From Streptomyces sp. B93 (GTDB lineage Bacteria; Actinomycetota; Actinomycetes; Streptomycetales; Streptomycetaceae): 64,000 nt of DNA. Positions 53,998 through 62,974 of this stretch are shown here, piece after piece; the stretch's first letter is position 1; every line of letters starts with the position of its first letter. The position numbers and the translations under genes are program-made. The stretch spans positions 1 to 64,000 of the forward strand of contig NZ_JAGPXL010000008.1 of assembly GCF_018070565.1 (NCBI RefSeq), read 5' to 3'. The notes below the pieces were generated by a model. That model did not search any database and had not been told where the DNA came from. It saw only the letters and a program-made list of their open reading frames with translations.

Positions 53998-54894
53998 TCA
54001 ATCGCTGCTGTTGAGGATCGAGATGAGCCGCAGGAACTCGAGGTAGATCCACACCAGCGTCAGCGTGAGACCGAAGGCGGCGAGCCAGGCCTCCTCGCGC
54101 GGGGCGCCGTAGGCGATGCCGTCCTCGACCTGCTTGAAGTCCATGGCGAGGAAGGCGGCACCGAGCAGGATGCCGATGATGCCGAAGACGATGCCGAGGC
54201 CGCCGCTGCGGAAGCCGAGGCCGTCACCGCCGCCGAACACGGCGAACAGCAGGTTGACCGCCATCAGCAGGACGAAGCCCATCGCCGCGGCCATCACGAA
54301 GCCGTAGAACCGGCGGTTGACGCGGATCCAGCCCGCCTTGTAGGCGACCAGTACGGCCGTGAAGACCGCGAGGGTGCCGATCACCGCCTGCATGGCCGCG
54401 CCCTCGGCGATGCGGTTGTCCACCACACTGGAGACGACGCCGAGGAAGACACCCTCCAGGGCGGCGTACGCCAGGATCAGCGGGGGCGACGCCTTGCGCT
54501 TGAACGACTGCACCAGCGCCAGCACCATGCCGACGAGGGCGGCGCCGATGGCGATGCCGTACGACCGGCCGATGTTGGCGTCGTCGACCGGCAGCAGCGC
54601 CCAGGCGAGGGCGGCCGTCACGACCAGGACACCGAGGGTGGTGCCGGTGCGCATGACGACGTCGTCCATCGTCATCCGGCCGGTGGTGGCCGGGGCCTGC
54701 GGCGGGGCGCCGTGCTGAAGGTCCTGCTGTGCGTACGGGTTCTGCGCGTACGGGTTACCGGCCTGCGGCTGGGCGTACGGGTTGCCCTGCGTGCCGACAG
54801 CTGCTCCCCCGGCCTGCGGCGCGGTGTTGAAGCCCGCGTAGCCGTTGTCGCGGCTGAACCCCCGTCGCGAGAAGACCGGGTTGCTGCTCCTCAT
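53998..54894 (-). CDS. Bax inhibitor-1/YccA-family membrane protein
   Basis: 298-aa protein with seven predicted helices after a Gln/Asn/Pro/Tyr-rich cytoplasmic N-terminus of about 75 residues containing NPYAQ repeats. FRSGGLGIVFGIIGILLGAAF and the acidic last helix region (DFKQVEDGI, LEFLRLI) fit the bacterial Bax1-I group, which is linked to calcium leak and membrane-protein quality control. ATG 54894 has GGAGGAGTGAA before it. Stands alone. Confidence 0.88.
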   Translation of the reverse strand: MRSSNPVFSRRGFSRDNGYAGFNTAPQAGGAAVGTQGNPYAQPQAGNPYAQNPYAQQDLQHGAPPQAPATTGRMTMDDVVMRTGTTLGVLVVTAALAWALLPVDDANIGRSYGIAIGAALVGMVLALVQSFKRKASPPLILAYAALEGVFLGVVSSVVDNRIAEGAAMQAVIGTLAVFTAVLVAYKAGWIRVNRRFYGFVMAAAMGFVLLMAVNLLFAVFGGGDGLGFRSGGLGIVFGIIGILLGAAFLAMDFKQVEDGIAYGAPREEAWLAAFGLTLTLVWIYLEFLRLISILNSSD

Positions 54895-55087
54895 TTCACT
54901 CCTCCATGGCCGCACTGCGCGGCCTTGGCTCAAGAGTAATGGAAAGGCAAAGGATTGACCCTACTGCCTGGGGAGGATCTTTCCCTCGCCGTGCTGGTCA
55001 ACACGCTACGCGTACGAGTGATTCCCGCCACTGGCGGGCCCCATTCCAGCCGTTCGAATTACCCAGTTGATACCGATTCACCCCGTT

Positions 55088-56263
55088 TCATTCCAGCGGG
55101 AACCCCGTGTACGCCTCGGCGAGGTCGGTCGCGGCGGCGCGGGAGTCGGTGACGCGTTCCAGCCGGGCGAGCTGGAGCCGGTCCTCGAAGGGGGTGGCGT
55201 CGGGGGCCCGGTGCAGCAGGGTCGTCATGTCGTAGGAGAACCGTTCGGCCTGCCAGACGCGGCGCAGACAGGTCTCCGAGTAGGCGTCGAGGAGGTCCGC
55301 CGACCCGGTCTCGGTCAGCCGGGTGAGCGCCCGCGCGAAGGTGACGACGTCCCCCACCGCGAGGTTCAGCCCTTTGGCCCCGGTGGGCGGCACGATGTGG
55401 GCGGCGTCCCCGGCGAGGAAGAGCCGGCCGTACCGCATGGGCTCCTGAACGAAGGACCGCATGGGGGTGACCGACTTCTGGGTGATGGGCCCGCGCTCCA
55501 GCCGCCATCCGTCGCCGGTCTCGAAGCGGCGCTCCAGCTCCGCCCAGATCGCGTCGTCGTCCCAGGAGTCGGCGTCGGTCCCCTCCGGCACCTGGAGGTA
55601 GAGCCGGGAGACGGAGGTGGACCGCATGGACAGCAGGGCGAAGCCGCGGTCGTGGCGGGCGTAGACCAGTTCGTCGTGGGAGGGCGGTACGTCGGCGAGG
55701 ACGCCGAGCCAGCCGAAGGGGTACGTCCGCTCGTACACGCGTACCAGCTCGGCGGGGACCGCCCTGCGGGCCACACCCCAGGAGCCGTCGCAGCCGACGA
55801 CGTAGTCGCACTCCAGTACGTCCTCGCGCCCCTGGTACCGGAACCGTACGCGCGGGCGGTCGGTGGCGGCCCCCTCCACGGCCAGCGCCTCCGCGCCGAA
55901 CAGCAGCGGGCCGCCCTCCTTCAGCTGGAGGGCGATGAGGTCCTTGCAGACCTCGGTCTGGGCGTAGACCATCACGGACCTGCCGCCGGTGAGCGCGGGG
56001 AAGTCGACGCGATACCGCCGCCGGTCGAACCGCAGCTCGATACCGTCGTGCCGCAGCCCCTCCCGGTCCATCCGCGTCCCGGCCCCGGCCGCGCGCAGCA
56101 CGTCCACCGTCCCCTGCTCCAGGATCCCGGCCCGCTGCCGCTGTTCGACGTACTGCCGCTCCCGGCCCTCCAGGACGACCGAGTCGATCCCGGCGTTGTG
56201 CAGCAGCCGCGCGAGCAGCAGTCCGGCCGGACCGGCTCCGATGATGCCGACGGTGGTACGCAT
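55088..56263 (-). CDS. pobA: 4-hydroxybenzoate 3-monooxygenase
   Basis: 391-aa flavoprotein hydroxylating 4-hydroxybenzoate to protocatechuate with NAD(P)H and O2. FAD motifs: IGAGPAGLLLARLLHNAG at the N-terminus, GCDGSWG near 155, LFLAGDAAHIVPPTGAKGLN near 280-300. RAGILEQGTVD near 44-54 is typical of PobA. Full family length. ATG 56263. No protocatechuate genes are nearby, and no AraC/IclR pobR partner is visible. Confidence 0.9.
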   Translation of the reverse strand: MRTTVGIIGAGPAGLLLARLLHNAGIDSVVLEGRERQYVEQRQRAGILEQGTVDVLRAAGAGTRMDREGLRHDGIELRFDRRRYRVDFPALTGGRSVMVYAQTEVCKDLIALQLKEGGPLLFGAEALAVEGAATDRPRVRFRYQGREDVLECDYVVGCDGSWGVARRAVPAELVRVYERTYPFGWLGVLADVPPSHDELVYARHDRGFALLSMRSTSVSRLYLQVPEGTDADSWDDDAIWAELERRFETGDGWRLERGPITQKSVTPMRSFVQEPMRYGRLFLAGDAAHIVPPTGAKGLNLAVGDVVTFARALTRLTETGSADLLDAYSETCLRRVWQAERFSYDMTTLLHRAPDATPFEDRLQLARLERVTDSRAAATDLAEAYTGFPLE

Positions 56264-56640
56264 CGGTCGTCCCCTTTGACGTGGTCGGGTTTGACATGAC
56301 GGCGTGTTCGCACAGTGAATTTTTATTCACTTACTCTCCGGCCTGAGTCTCCGATCCGGGCCGCCCGCTGTCAACGGGTCGGCGCCCGGCACTCCGGAAG
56401 GCAGTGGAAAAGCGGGGCGCCCGGTCGGCTGTGCGGCTCCGGGGCCGCTGGATCCGGACAGGGCGGGCCGGGCGTCGTACCGTCAGACGGTGAAAGCAGT
56501 CAGGAATCGGCCAGTTGACGACCCGTCGGAACGCCTCGGCGGCCCGGTCCGGGCGTCGCGCGCGCGGCCACCGGGTACTCACACACAGTGACGGCACCCT
56601 ACCGACCACGAGGGTAGGTCGAGTGCCGTAGACGTGGAGG

Positions 56641-56724
56641 TGCCCGGAGCCGGACTTGAACCGGCACGCCCGCGAAGGGGCAGCGAGGTTTAAGCTCGCC
56701 GTGTCTGCATTCCACCATCCGGGC
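56641..56724 (-). tRNA. bldA: tRNA-Leu (anticodon UAA), bldA
   Basis: Read on the minus strand, a complete class II tRNA: acceptor GCCCGGA/TCCGGGC with discriminator A, anticodon arm GCGAG-CTTAAAC-CTCGC (anticodon UAA at 56690-56692), long variable arm (GCCCC/GGGC), and T arm GCCGG-TTCAAGT-CCGGC. CCA is not encoded. The only tRNA reading UUA is bldA in Streptomyces, which controls translation of developmental and antibiotic genes carrying the rare TTA codon. Upstream (56725-56830) contains an A/T-rich stretch near 56800-56820 and a TAGGCT that could be a -10. Confidence 0.95.
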
Positions 56725-57127
56725 AGGCCGTGAGCTCCGCATCGAGCGCCCCGAGCCTATCGGGACGCATCCCCCGAACAGCGGACGGGCGGAGCGATGT
56801 TGTCTTATTTTATTGACGTCTGAGGGTGCATCAGCACACGGAACGAGCCATCCGCACTTGCCAACAGCCTTACGCGCGCCGACCTCCCGCGTATGCGGAA
56901 TGACGGAATTTCACCGCCTGGACCAGGGTGCTCCACCCGTTCTTGACACCGCGCCCCACCGGGCCGCCCTCAGGGGCCCCCGTCATCCCCAGGTATGACA
57001 CGGCGGCCCCCGGTCCGACCCGAGTCTGCCCCCGGAACCCGAACAGGGGCTGACTACACGGCACCGTCCGGTCGGGACGATGGGAGGGCCCCTTGAACGC
57101 CGCCCTCCCGACAGGAGTGTCCCTGCC
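56725..57127. promoter_or_regulatory. Gap between bldA and the ABC exporter, with hairpin before the exporter RBS
   Basis: No gene I can support. It must hold the bldA promoter (minus) and the exporter promoter (plus). GGGAGGGC (57082-57089) and GCCCTCCC (57102-57109) form an 8-bp hairpin 4 bases before the CAGGAG ribosome site, a possible translational or attenuation control. Confidence 0.4.
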
Positions 57128-57898
57128 GTGACCACCGCATCCCTCGCCCAGCCGACCACCACCGTGGCCGCCCGCGCCACGGACCTGTCGAAGATCTACG
57201 GGCAGGGCGAGACCCAGGTGATCGCCCTCGACCGGGTCTCCGTCGACTTCCGGCAGGCCGAGTTCACCGCGATCATGGGCCCCTCCGGCTCCGGGAAGTC
57301 CACGCTGATGCACTGCGTGGCCGGGCTCGACACCTTCTCCTCCGGCTCCGTGCGCATCGGCGACACCGAACTGGGCTCCCTGAAGGACAGGCAGCTCACC
57401 CGGCTGCGCCGGGACAAGATCGGGTTCATCTTCCAGGCGTTCAACCTGCTGCCGACGCTCACCGCGCTCGAGAACATCACCCTCCCGATGGACATCGCGG
57501 GCCGCAAGCCGGACCAGGGGTGGCTGGACACCGTGATCGGCATGGTCGGCCTGTCCGACCGGCTGCGCCACCGGCCCGCCCAGCTCTCCGGCGGCCAGCA
57601 GCAGCGTGTCGCCGTGGCCCGCGCCCTCGCCTCCAAGCCCGACATCGTCTTCGGCGACGAGCCGACCGGCAACCTCGACTCCCGCTCCGGCGCCGAGGTA
57701 CTGGGCTTCCTGCGCAACTCCGTGCGGGAGCTGGGGCAGACGGTGGTGATGGTCACCCACGACCCGGTGGCGGCGGCGTACGCGGACCGCGTGGTGTTCC
57801 TCGCGGACGGACGGATCGTCGACGAGGTGTACCGGCCCACCGCCGAGGCCGTGCTCGACCGCATGAAGCAATTCGACGCAAAGGGCCGCACCAGCTGA
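57128..57898 (+). CDS. ABC transporter ATP-binding protein, MacB/LolD type
   Basis: 256-aa ATPase. Walker A GPSGSGKST near 52-60, Q-loop FIFQAFNLLP, signature LSGGQQQR, Walker B IVFGDEPTGNLDS, switch His in MVTHD. The GDEPTGNLD form is typical of MacB/LolD/FtsE-like mechanotransmission systems. GTG 57128 has CAGGAG 11 bases upstream. The permease follows after 47 bases. Confidence 0.93.
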   Translation: MTTASLAQPTTTVAARATDLSKIYGQGETQVIALDRVSVDFRQAEFTAIMGPSGSGKSTLMHCVAGLDTFSSGSVRIGDTELGSLKDRQLTRLRRDKIGFIFQAFNLLPTLTALENITLPMDIAGRKPDQGWLDTVIGMVGLSDRLRHRPAQLSGGQQQRVAVARALASKPDIVFGDEPTGNLDSRSGAEVLGFLRNSVRELGQTVVMVTHDPVAAAYADRVVFLADGRIVDEVYRPTAEAVLDRMKQFDAKGRTS

Positions 57899-57945
57899 GC
57901 CGCCGTCCCCCCAGCCACCCCTCCCCTCTGGACTGAGATCACCCC

Positions 57946-60474
57946 ATGTTCCGTACCGCCTTGCGCAACGTCCTCGCGCACAAGGCCCGGCTCCTGATGA
58001 CCGTCCTCGCCGTGATGCTCGGCGTGGCCTTCGTCTCGGGGACCCTGGTCTTCACCAACACCATCTCCGACGCCCTCCAGAACAGCTCCGCCAAGGGCTT
58101 CGACCACGTCGACGTCGCCGTCGAAGCGGAGTACCGGGACGCCAGCGGCGACCGCGTCGGCAAGCGCCACGAGCTGACGCAAGACCTGGTCGACGACAGC
58201 GCCGCGGTGCCGGGCGCGGCCTCCGCCATCGGGGTGGTCCGCGGGTTCACCGCCGTCGCCGACAAGGACGGCAAGCTGATCGGCGACGGGTTCCAGTCGC
58301 AGGGCGGCAACTACTGGGGGACCAAGGACCCGCGGTACCCGCTCGTCGAGGGGCGCGCGCCGAGCGGCGAGGGCGAGGTGCTCATCGACTCCGAGACCGC
58401 GAAGCGCACCGGGTACGGCGTCGGCGACACCGTACGGCTGTCCGTCGACGGCCCGGTCCTGGCGCCGGAGGTCACCGGCGTCTTCACCACCGACGACGGC
58501 AACGTGGCGGCGGGCGGCAGCCTCGCCCTGTTCGACACGGCGACCGCCCAGAAGCTGTTCGGCAAGCCCGGCGTCTACGACGAGATCGACGTCAAGGCCG
58601 CCGAGGGCACCAGCCAGACCGCGCTGAAGGCCGCGCTGGACAAGGCGCTGCCCGGGGACGTGGTGGAGACGACGACCGGTGCCGAACTCGCCGACGAGCA
58701 GGCGGAGATCATCGCGTCGTCGATGAGCGGGCTGAAGCAGGGCCTGCTGGTCTTCGCGGGCATCGCGCTCTTCGTCGGCACCTTCATCATCGCCAACACC
58801 TTCACCATGCTGGTCGCCCAGCGCACCAAGGAACTGGCGCTGCTGCGGGCCGTGGGCGCCTCCCGCCGCCAGGTCACCCGGTCGGTGCTGATCGAGGCGT
58901 TCGTGGTGGGCACGGTCGCCGCGGTGACCGGGCTGGTCGCGGGCATCGGCATCGGCGCCGGACTGCGGTCCCTCATCGGCTCGCTGGGCGCGACGGTGCC
59001 GGACGGACCGCTGGTGGTCTCCCCGGGCACGATCGGCACCGCCCTCGCGGTCGGTGTCCTGGTGACCATGCTCGCGGCGTGGCTGCCGGGCCGCCGCGCG
59101 GCGAAGATCCCGCCGGTCGCCGCGATGAGCAGCGTGCACGCGCAGGCCACCACCCGGTCGCTGGTGCTGCGCAACACCCTCGGCGCGCTGTTCTCCGCCG
59201 CCGGCGTCGCCGTCGTCCTCGCCGCGACGAGGATGGACGGCTCGGACGGCCAGGCCCCCATGGGCCTCGGCGCGGTGCTGCTGATCATCGGTGTCTTCAT
59301 CCTCACCCCGCTGCTGTCCCGGCCGCTGATCGCGGCGGCCTCCCCGGTGATGCGGATCTTCGGGGTGTCGGGGAAGCTGGCCCGGCAGAACTCGGTGCGC
59401 AATCCGCGCCGTACCGCCGCCACCGCCTCCGCGCTGATGATCGGCCTGACCCTGATCACCGGCATGACGGTGATGGCGGGCAGCCTCCAGCAGGCCATCG
59501 ACAAGATGGCGTCGGCGTCGATCCGCGCCGACTACGTGGTCTCCATGGCCAACGGCAACCAGCTCTCCCCCGACGTCGCCGAGAAGCTCGACGCCGCCGA
59601 CGGGGTCACCGCGACCAGTCCGCTGCGCAACGCCGCCTCCCGGATCGACGGCGAGACCGAGTACCTGACCGGCGTCACCGGTGCCACCATCGGCGAGCTG
59701 ACCGACCTGCCGGTGGCCGACGGCGCCTTCGAGGTGGGCGGCGGGCGGGTCGTGGTCGACGACGACACCGCCGAGCGGCACGGGTGGCGGGCCGGTTCGA
59801 CGTTCACCGTCTCCTACGAGGACGGCGCGAAGGACCGGCTGACGGTCGCCGGGGTCTACCAGGCCAACGAGATGATGCGCGGCATCATGGTCGACAACGT
59901 CGTCCTCACCCCGCACCTGTCCGACCCGGTCGACATGCAGGTCATGGTGAGGACCGAGGACGGCGCCTCGGCCGCGGCGAAGGACCGGCTGGAGGAGGCC
60001 CTCGGCGACAACCCGGCGATCAGGGTCCAGGACAAGGAGGACATCTCCAACGACATCGCGCAGATGTTCACCCTGATGCTGAACCTGCTCTACGGCCTGC
60101 TGGCCATGGCGGTGATCGTCGCGGTCCTCGGTGTCATCAACACCCTCGCGATGTCGGTGTTCGAGCGTTCGCAGGAGATCGGCATGCTCCGCGCGATCGG
60201 CCTGGAGCGGGGCGGCGTCAAGCGCATGGTCCGGCTGGAGTCGCTGGTGATCTCCCTGTTCGGCGGGGTGCTCGGCATCGGCCTCGGGGTGTTCTTCGGC
60301 TGGGCGGCCGGTGAGCTGCTCGGGACGCGCATGGCGACGTACGAACTGGTCCTGCCCTGGGCCCGGATGGGCGTCTTCCTCCTGCTGGCCGCCGCGGTCG
60401 GCGTCCTCGCGGCGTTGTGGCCCGCGCGGCGGGCGGCACGGCTGAACATGCTGGCGGCGATCAAGTCGGAGTGA
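57946..60474 (+). CDS. ABC transporter permease, duplicated FtsX/MacB type
   Basis: 842-aa permease made of two FtsX-like units. N-terminal helix (LMTVLAVMLGVAFVSGTLVF) then an extracellular MacB_PCD-like domain (about 40-260), three helices near 265-380, a central pair near 420-455, a second extracellular domain (about 500-700), and three more helices ending in AALWPARRAARLNMLAAI. Extracytoplasmic mechanotransmission of drugs, lipids or lipoproteins is the family role; substrate unknown. Only a weak ribosome site precedes ATG 57946. Confidence 0.9.
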   Translation: MFRTALRNVLAHKARLLMTVLAVMLGVAFVSGTLVFTNTISDALQNSSAKGFDHVDVAVEAEYRDASGDRVGKRHELTQDLVDDSAAVPGAASAIGVVRGFTAVADKDGKLIGDGFQSQGGNYWGTKDPRYPLVEGRAPSGEGEVLIDSETAKRTGYGVGDTVRLSVDGPVLAPEVTGVFTTDDGNVAAGGSLALFDTATAQKLFGKPGVYDEIDVKAAEGTSQTALKAALDKALPGDVVETTTGAELADEQAEIIASSMSGLKQGLLVFAGIALFVGTFIIANTFTMLVAQRTKELALLRAVGASRRQVTRSVLIEAFVVGTVAAVTGLVAGIGIGAGLRSLIGSLGATVPDGPLVVSPGTIGTALAVGVLVTMLAAWLPGRRAAKIPPVAAMSSVHAQATTRSLVLRNTLGALFSAAGVAVVLAATRMDGSDGQAPMGLGAVLLIIGVFILTPLLSRPLIAAASPVMRIFGVSGKLARQNSVRNPRRTAATASALMIGLTLITGMTVMAGSLQQAIDKMASASIRADYVVSMANGNQLSPDVAEKLDAADGVTATSPLRNAASRIDGETEYLTGVTGATIGELTDLPVADGAFEVGGGRVVVDDDTAERHGWRAGSTFTVSYEDGAKDRLTVAGVYQANEMMRGIMVDNVVLTPHLSDPVDMQVMVRTEDGASAAAKDRLEEALGDNPAIRVQDKEDISNDIAQMFTLMLNLLYGLLAMAVIVAVLGVINTLAMSVFERSQEIGMLRAIGLERGGVKRMVRLESLVISLFGGVLGIGLGVFFGWAAGELLGTRMATYELVLPWARMGVFLLLAAAVGVLAALWPARRAARLNMLAAIKSE

Positions 60475-60477
60475 GGC

Positions 60478-60512
60478 GATGGGCCCGACCCCCCTCGGGA
60501 CTCGGGCCCATC
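60478..60512. terminator. Bidirectional hairpin terminator
   Basis: GATGGGCCCGA (60478-60488) and TCGGGCCCATC (60502-60512), perfect 11-bp stem with a 13-base loop, between convergent permease and methyltransferase genes. Confidence 0.8.
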
Positions 60513-60516
60513 CCGT

Positions 60517-61809
60517 TCAGTTCCAGGTGCGGGCCCGCAGCGGCATGCCGGAGGCGCCGCTGTCGTCGGGGGTGCGGACGGCGAGGACCTGGTTCACGCC
60601 GATCCGGTTGTGCTCGAAGGCGAGGGCGGAGGCGGCCATGTACAGCCGCCAGACGCGGGCGCGGCCGGGCCCGGCCAGGCGCATGGCGCGCGGCCAGTCG
60701 GCCTCCAGGTTGGTGACCCACTGGCGCAGGGTCAGGGCGTAGTGCTCGCGGATCGACTCCACGTCCCGCACCTCGAAACCGGCGCGCTCCAGCTGGGTGA
60801 CGGTCGTGCCGAGCGGGGCGAGTTCGCCGTCGGGGAATACGTAGGAGTCGATGAACTCGTCCAGGTGGTACACCGACTCGTCGCGCTGCGGGCGGCGGGC
60901 GATCTGGTGGTTGAGGAGCCGGCCGCCGGGCCTGAGGAGATCGTGCAGGGTCTCGGCGTACGCCAGGTAGCGTTCGGCGCCGACGTGTTCGGCCATGCCG
61001 ATGGAGGAGATCGCGTCGTAGGGCCCGTCGCGTACGTCCCGGTAGTCCTGCACCCGGATCTCGATACGGTCCGTCAGTCCTTCTCCGGCGATGCGTTTAC
61101 GGGCGTACGCCGCCTGCTCCTGGGAGAGGGTGATGCCGACGACGCTGACGCCGTGCTCGCGGGCGGCGTGCACGGCCATCGAGCCCCAGCCGCAGCCGAC
61201 GTCGAGGAGCCGCTGACCGGACCGCAGCCCGAGCTTGCGACAGACAAGCTCGAGCTTGTCGCGCTGTGCGTCCTCCAGGCTGCCGTCCGGGGACTCCCAG
61301 TAGGCGCAGGAGTACACCATGGACGGACCGAGGACGATCTCGTAGAAGTCGTTGCCGACGTCGTAGTGATGGCTGATGGCGCGTCTGTCGGTGCGGCGGG
61401 TGTGCAGATGGCCGCGGCGGCGGACCTCCTCGCGGGGCGGGGCGGGCGGCAGCGCGGGACCGGCCAGCCTGACCAGCCCGCGTACGGCAGCCCGCACCTC
61501 CGGCTCCCGCAGCGCCTGCGCGAGCGTCCGGGCGTCGTCCTCCCGCTCCCAGATCAGCCCCGACAACAGATCGAGGGTGGTGTAGAGATCCCCCTCGATG
61601 TCGAGGTCCCCCGCCACCCAGGCCCGCGCCAGGCCCAGTTCGCCCGGCTTCCACAGCAGGCGGCGCAGGGCCCGCCGGTTGCGTACGACGAGCAGCGGTG
61701 CCGTGGGCGGGCCCGCCTGCGAACCGTCCCAGGCGCGGATACGAACCGGCAGCGGTACTCCCAGCACCTGTTCCAGCAGCCCCTTCAGCCGCGAAGCCGC
61801 GTCGGCCAT
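60517..61809 (-). CDS. Cyclopropane-fatty-acyl-phospholipid synthase-like methyltransferase
   Basis: 430-aa SAM-dependent enzyme of the CFA/mycolic acid cyclopropane synthase family. SAM motif LLDVGCGWGSMAVHAAREHG near 205-225, ISHHYDVGNDFYEIVLG just before it, SSIGMAEHVG and the C-terminal REHYALTLRQW. An N-terminal lipid-binding region of about 140 residues is present, as in bacterial CFA synthases. ATG 61809 has GGAGGTG 6 bases upstream. Could cyclopropanate or 10-methylate phospholipid acyl chains; these are hard to tell apart by motif. Confidence 0.88.
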   Translation of the reverse strand: MADAASRLKGLLEQVLGVPLPVRIRAWDGSQAGPPTAPLLVVRNRRALRRLLWKPGELGLARAWVAGDLDIEGDLYTTLDLLSGLIWEREDDARTLAQALREPEVRAAVRGLVRLAGPALPPAPPREEVRRRGHLHTRRTDRRAISHHYDVGNDFYEIVLGPSMVYSCAYWESPDGSLEDAQRDKLELVCRKLGLRSGQRLLDVGCGWGSMAVHAAREHGVSVVGITLSQEQAAYARKRIAGEGLTDRIEIRVQDYRDVRDGPYDAISSIGMAEHVGAERYLAYAETLHDLLRPGGRLLNHQIARRPQRDESVYHLDEFIDSYVFPDGELAPLGTTVTQLERAGFEVRDVESIREHYALTLRQWVTNLEADWPRAMRLAGPGRARVWRLYMAASALAFEHNRIGVNQVLAVRTPDDSGASGMPLRARTWN

Positions 61810-61944
61810 GGCGCACACCTCCGTGACGACGATCCCGGAATGTCCAACACCCACGTAAACACCCCGCCGACCACTGAGCAGTCCCCCACGCCCGTCACAT
61901 CTGTGCAAAATACGGCGTACGGCGCCGTGAGCACCGGACCCGGG

Positions 61945-62409
61945 TCACCCCGCGGCGCACCACGCCTTCTCCAACCCGGGCAGGTAGGCCCGCAGAAACG
62001 CGCCGATGTCCCGGCGCCGACCGCTCGGGTCCTCGGGCACCAGGTCCGGGTCCCCGACGTTGAACTCCACCACCAGCGCCTGGTACGGGCGCCCGCTGAC
62101 CGCGTCAGACCGCGGCTGGCCCTCCTTGGGCTCACACCTCAGCCAGGCGATGGCGCCGTTCTCCCCCACACCCGCGCTCTTCACCCTGCCGCCGAGCGTG
62201 ACCTCCTCCAGGTTCCGGTAGTCGTCCATGGCGTACTTCAGATCGGCATAAGCCGTCTGCCGCGACACCTCCATGGCCAGCGCGACCTTCTTGTCCACGC
62301 GGACATTGCAGTAGTCATGCGCCCCTGGCCGGACATCACTGTGGTCGATGTCCTCCGTCAGGGACTCACCCGCCGGCAGCAGGGGAGCGAGGACCTCATG
62401 CCCCGGCAC
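61945..62409 (-). CDS. Signal-less paralogue of the adjacent lipoprotein (possibly truncated)
   Basis: 154-aa protein homologous over its whole length to the C-terminal ~150 residues of the next gene (PLLPAGESL, DYCNVRV, SAGVGENGAIAWL, RAYLPGLEKAWCA), but without signal peptide, lipobox or the first Cys segment. It begins at GTG 62409, 14 bases inside the upstream gene and in a different frame. Either a tandem duplicate that lost its 5' end, or a second domain reached by coupling or frameshift. Cysteines in the shared domain would suit an oxidising, extracellular site, which this copy cannot reach alone. Confidence 0.65.
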   Translation of the reverse strand: MPGHEVLAPLLPAGESLTEDIDHSDVRPGAHDYCNVRVDKKVALAMEVSRQTAYADLKYAMDDYRNLEEVTLGGRVKSAGVGENGAIAWLRCEPKEGQPRSDAVSGRPYQALVVEFNVGDPDLVPEDPSGRRRDIGAFLRAYLPGLEKAWCAAG

Positions 62410-62974
62410 ACCAGGTCTTCTCCACGCCGGGCAGGTACGCCCGCACGAAGTCCTCGATGTGCTGACGCTGCTGGTCGGGGTTCTTGATCTCGGCGCCCTT
62501 GTTCCCGACCCTCAGTTCCATCACCAGAGACTCGTACGCGCCGCCGGTCGGCCTCGTCTGCGGCTGCGCGCTCTTCGGCTTGCAGTCGAGCCAGACGATG
62601 GCGCCGTCTTCTCCGACCCCGGCACTCAGCACGCTGCCGCTGAAAGAGGCTCGCTTCAGGTTGCTGTAGTCGTCGGATGCCAGCATCGCATCCACTCCGT
62701 CACCGATGTCACGGTCAAAACTGACGGTCAGGGCATAGCCCTTCCCCACCTTCAGGGCACAGAAGTCCTCCACACCCTCATCCTGAGAATACGGTCGCTT
62801 CTCCGCCAGGGAATCGCCTTCCGGGAGAAGAGGCTCGACGGCCGACTCGGCGACAGGGACATCGCAGACTTCGGCAGGGACGGCATAGTTCCGCTCCTGC
62901 TCACCACGAGAGCACCCCAGCCCGAAAAGCAGGACACTGAATGCGGCAACGGAACCGATGAGCTTGTTCTTCAT
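62396..62974 (-). CDS. Small putative lipoprotein
   Basis: 192-aa lipoprotein. Signal MKNKLIGSVAAFSVLLFGLG ends in a LGLGC lipobox (Cys21). The mature domain has Cys pairs (EVCDVP, FCALKV, WLDCKP, TWCAGA) and repeated beta patterns. ATG 62974 overlaps the stop of the large upstream gene (ATGA), so they are co-translated. DNA here is less GC-rich than the core genes. Family not recognised; position suggests a partner or immunity-like factor of the upstream protein. Confidence 0.8.
   Translation of the reverse strand: MKNKLIGSVAAFSVLLFGLGCSRGEQERNYAVPAEVCDVPVAESAVEPLLPEGDSLAEKRPYSQDEGVEDFCALKVGKGYALTVSFDRDIGDGVDAMLASDDYSNLKRASFSGSVLSAGVGEDGAIVWLDCKPKSAQPQTRPTGGAYESLVMELRVGNKGAEIKNPDQQRQHIEDFVRAYLPGVEKTWCAGA

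Noticed and set aside
57196-59916. Minus-strand frame of 906 codons opposite the ABC exporter
   Set aside because: Strange His/Arg/Gln-rich text without motifs, fully antisense to both exporter genes.
60610-62487. Plus-strand frame of 625 codons opposite the methyltransferase
   Set aside because: Antisense shadow; no start signal or domain.
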